A model generated the notes under the pieces. That model ran no database searches. It was given only the letters and a program-made list of their open reading frames with translations, and was not told the DNA's origin. This document shows positions 56,943 through 60,000 of a stretch of DNA of 60,000 nt, one piece after another. Positions within the stretch are counted from its first letter, which is position 1, and each line of letters starts with the position of its first letter. The position numbers were made by a program, and so were the translations under genes. This DNA comes from Owenia fusiformis. Its lineage: Eukaryota; Annelida; Polychaeta; Sabellida; Oweniidae. The stretch lies in assembly GCA_903813345.2 (NCBI GenBank), contig CAIIXF020000010.1, positions 6,317,169-6,377,168 of the forward strand. The letters are read 5' to 3'.

Positions 56943-59900
56943 TCATGTAAATAGGGTGATGAAACACAGACAATTTGAATTGATTAGCATGCACAATTTT
57001 TATTAAACCATCATTATAATTAAATTACTCATTTGTACTTTCGCTGAGCTGTATGACTTAACCCTAGTTATGCCAAAATTGTGCATGATTTTTCTCAATC
57101 AAATTGGGTAAAAATTCACTAAAAATTATATAGAATTCACTATTAAATATACTCTATTTTCTTTTTTATAATACATGTACATCTTTATGTATGTAAGTAT
57201 AGCTTATATAAACTCAAAACACGTTTTCCTCATGTGATGAATAAAAGAATGGCAAAATAAATTAATAACAAGTTGAAATGAAAATGTAGTGTTCTGGAGA
57301 AAGTGTAACTAGTTTCCATTTGACTGTGTTCCAATTGGTGATTTAGAATTTTTCTCATCAATCAACAATTGAGAGCATTGTCAATAAAATTCTCATTAAA
57401 AAAATATTTTTGTACAATGTAATTTACATTCAGATTTTTCATGCATTAAATATTGTGATCTCAAAGCACTTTAACAAAACATGTCTTCATACTGAAGTCA
57501 TAGTCTAGAGAGTGAAATAACAAATGAAAGATCATGAAGAAAGGCTGTATTTGGGCAGTAAATGTTAAGACAGATGACACAATGCATCAAATCAAAGTCT
57601 AAAATGGCAAATTCACCAAATGAAACAGCACCAAAGTAGCCTGGTTACAGTTGTACATGTTTACTTCATGAGTAAAATGCTTGAAGGCAATTATAATGGC
57701 ACTTCAAACTATAGCTGCCATATTGCAACTGATACAGAAGCAGTATAAAGTAGTTCCTATTCCTAGTAAAGTAGTTCCTATTACAATATATATTATGACA
57801 TTGTGCCAAATTCTTATAAATAAAGGTGCAACAATGACTAAAGACAAGTTGAAATTTCCAAAAAGTCTGATTTTTCGGATTTTTATGTCACCACAAGGGG
57901 TGACATATTGTTATGTTATAGTCACAAACTTTTTTGTGGATGGTGTTATTGAGTTCAGAAGTTGGCATTTGGCATCTGAAACAAATGGCAGGTAGTGACA
58001 TTTTGCATCTTAATGCCTTAAAAGGTTCAACATTTCTGATTTTATTTCCAAACAATCCTTTGAATTTTAGGGTTGTCTGGCAAAAACATCCCCTTTTGAT
58101 TCTAATAATAAAAGGACCAGGGATATGGCGAATGATTTAACAGCCAAATCTTTGACCAGGAGTACTTTCTTTCAATGAATACAACATCTCTTATCAAATT
58201 AATGTTTTCTTCAAGGCGAAGTAAAGTCCCAATGATGATCAAGGCACATGATATGAACGAGATCACACCATCGAAAAACCTTCAAAATGGCCACCAGAAA
58301 ACAAGATGGCCACCCAAAAGTTAATCTGCTCTAGAACTTGATATCCTCTATGCAAATTTAGAGAAAATCCAATGAGCGGTTTTCCAGAAACCGCGATGAC
58401 AAGATTTATGGAAAAACCTTCAAAATGGCCACCAGAAAACAAGACTGCTGCCCAAAATTTAATCAGCTCTAAAACCTGATATCCTCTATCATGTGTGGGA
58501 ATTTGGAGAAAATCCAATGAGAAATTTACCTGATATTGCAATGACAAAAAGCGGGACGATCATGACCATGTCCAAGATAACGTTGTCATCATGACGACTA
58601 TATCCCACCGATGGTGTGATAAAAAGACAATAACGTGCAAAATCTCACCACCTGCCAAGGGAAATATTGGTTTGGTTTTTTAAAGACTGCTTCCAATATT
58701 TTACACTCTAGTCATCATTGCCACCTTAAATGAGTAATAGAACATCTGGTTTAACATCTTACATTCAAAAGCACATAGTATGAAAAGCTTCCACATTGCA
58801 CAAGCACATGTTACCAAAAAATAACTTAATAATAGTTTTTCTACTCAAACATGCAAATAAACGATGCAGATATATTCAGTAAAACACCAGGATTTATAAC
58901 GTAAGCGTTACGTTTATAAGAGGAGGGAAAACCCCAGAGCTTAGAGATGACTAATAATTACCACTCTTGTTTACCACCTTTGTTTGTCTGAATTTCCACC
59001 ATCTAGTTTCAGAATACCACACCTCGATGTGATGTTTTGATCAATGTAAACATATTTCTTGCATCTTTCTTCATTTTGACGTGAAATAATAAGTTATACA
59101 ATATTGGTAAACAAACCGGAAATTAACAAAATATTATTTGAATTGTTCAAAAAATATTTGTTTATTTAGAAAATTTGTTTATGTCACTCCCTGTCAATAG
59201 ACCAATCAGAGACGATGGATCATATCTATATTAACTTTCCATTTATAGATTAATTTCCCTGAACCCTGGGGTATTCCCTCCTCTTTATAGTTCACCTTAC
59301 ATCATCTGAACAATCAAGATATTTCAAAATGATAAATAATAAACTGTACATGAACTTTTAATGAGAATGTGGATGTCACATGACTATAATGAAGAACACA
59401 CATTATTGTGAACAGTGAAGACATTATTCGTACTATAATGTAAAAAATCAAGTTGAATGGAACCATACAAAAAATGCACCAACTGCGAACACTTAACATT
59501 TGAAATACATGTCACAAAATAACAAGCCACATAAACTGAGGTTCTGAAAAAATAAAAGCTTTTAACTTACAAATGCATTACTTAAATGCTGTCACATCTG
59601 TTATATTTCTAATGCAGAGGCTCATTAATGGAGATTTCATACATCTCTACATGGCAATCCTAAAGGATCAGTACTTAGATTTTATTTCAAATCATACAGG
59701 GTGTCCCAAAAAGTGTACCCGAGACAAAACATTAAATAACTCTGTGTTCAAATAGAAATTGGACAAACAACAGACAAAGAATAACTCTGCGAGTGATGAA
59801 GGAATATTCTTGAGATGGTCATCTGATACACAATTCCATTATCATATATTATATAATTCATCAGGAAACTCTTTAGTTTAAGAGAAAAGCTTAGCACTCT

Positions 59901-60000
59901 CACCCATCTATGTTTAGAGTTGTATTAATCTCTGATAGATGTCACTTTGGGTATGCCATCTAAAATGTCAAAATTCTCAGTACTAATTTACAAATTTCTG
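56943..60000. repeat. ~3.8 kb tandem duplication, copy 2 (cut by window end)
   Basis: Parallel to 53134-56288 with a few percent divergence and small indels. It starts catgtaaatagggtg, three bases upstream of the MLLT-like exon in gene sense. By offset, a second exon copy would be expected at about 60370-60650, outside the window. Confidence 0.88.

Noticed and set aside
1-60000. tRNA, rRNA or other structured RNA genes
   Set aside because: I looked for tRNA-like A and B boxes and conserved RNA motifs and saw none I could support by eye; a covariance-model scan would be decisive.

Overview
The window is AT-rich, intron-rich nuclear DNA of an invertebrate animal, most likely marine. The evidence is GT-AG split genes with clear bilaterian orthologues, many short DNA-transposon derivatives, 5'-truncated retroposons and abundant tacatgta-type words. 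I cannot name the species. Almost all coding sequence is in short exons, which I assembled from splice sites, phase and protein similarity recalled from memory.

Layout, left to right. (1) 442-3702, minus: a secreted or membrane discoidin (F5/8C) plus LDLa protein. (2) 6861-7400, plus: the last two exons of MOCS2B (molybdopterin synthase large subunit), preceded by a 1.2 kb minisatellite. (3) 8930-20858, minus: complete POLR3C (RNA polymerase III subunit), whose last intron holds a ~4.6 kb inverted-repeat element. (4) 21091-40122, plus: complete NUDT17, head-to-head with POLR3C. Its 14.7 kb third intron contains a nested gene for a small secreted cysteine-rich peptide (30239-35332, plus). (5) 47363-49267, minus: an intronless FEM1B-like gene. 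(6) 49442-53003, plus: complete CLN6, head-to-head with the FEM1B-like gene. (7) 53134-60000: two tandem ~3.8 kb units. Between them, at 56660-56939 minus, is an exon for the AHD domain of ENL/AF9 (MLLT1/3) carrying an in-frame stop. The rest is intron or intergenic DNA with MITEs, inverted repeats and satellites.

The most unusual signal is repeated tandem duplication across 3' splice sites. The MOCS2B array is built from the acceptor and first bases of the exon that follows it. Independently, a 122 bp repeat upstream of the last NUDT17 exon duplicates that exon's acceptor and first ~55 bases four times. The ENL/AF9 exon sits at a junction of a larger tandem duplication. Genes in this window therefore carry rows of decoy splice acceptors.

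A second theme is gene linkage. MOCS2, POLR3C-NUDT17 and FEM1B-CLN6 each lie next to collagen-binding integrin alpha genes on three different human chromosomes. Their presence in one 60 kb window suggests an ancestral block. A third theme is palindromic elements with CAC...GTG ends and 5 bp target duplications, resembling non-autonomous Transib (RAG-related) elements. There is no CRISPR array, operon, recognisable tRNA or rRNA gene, or clear viral gene.
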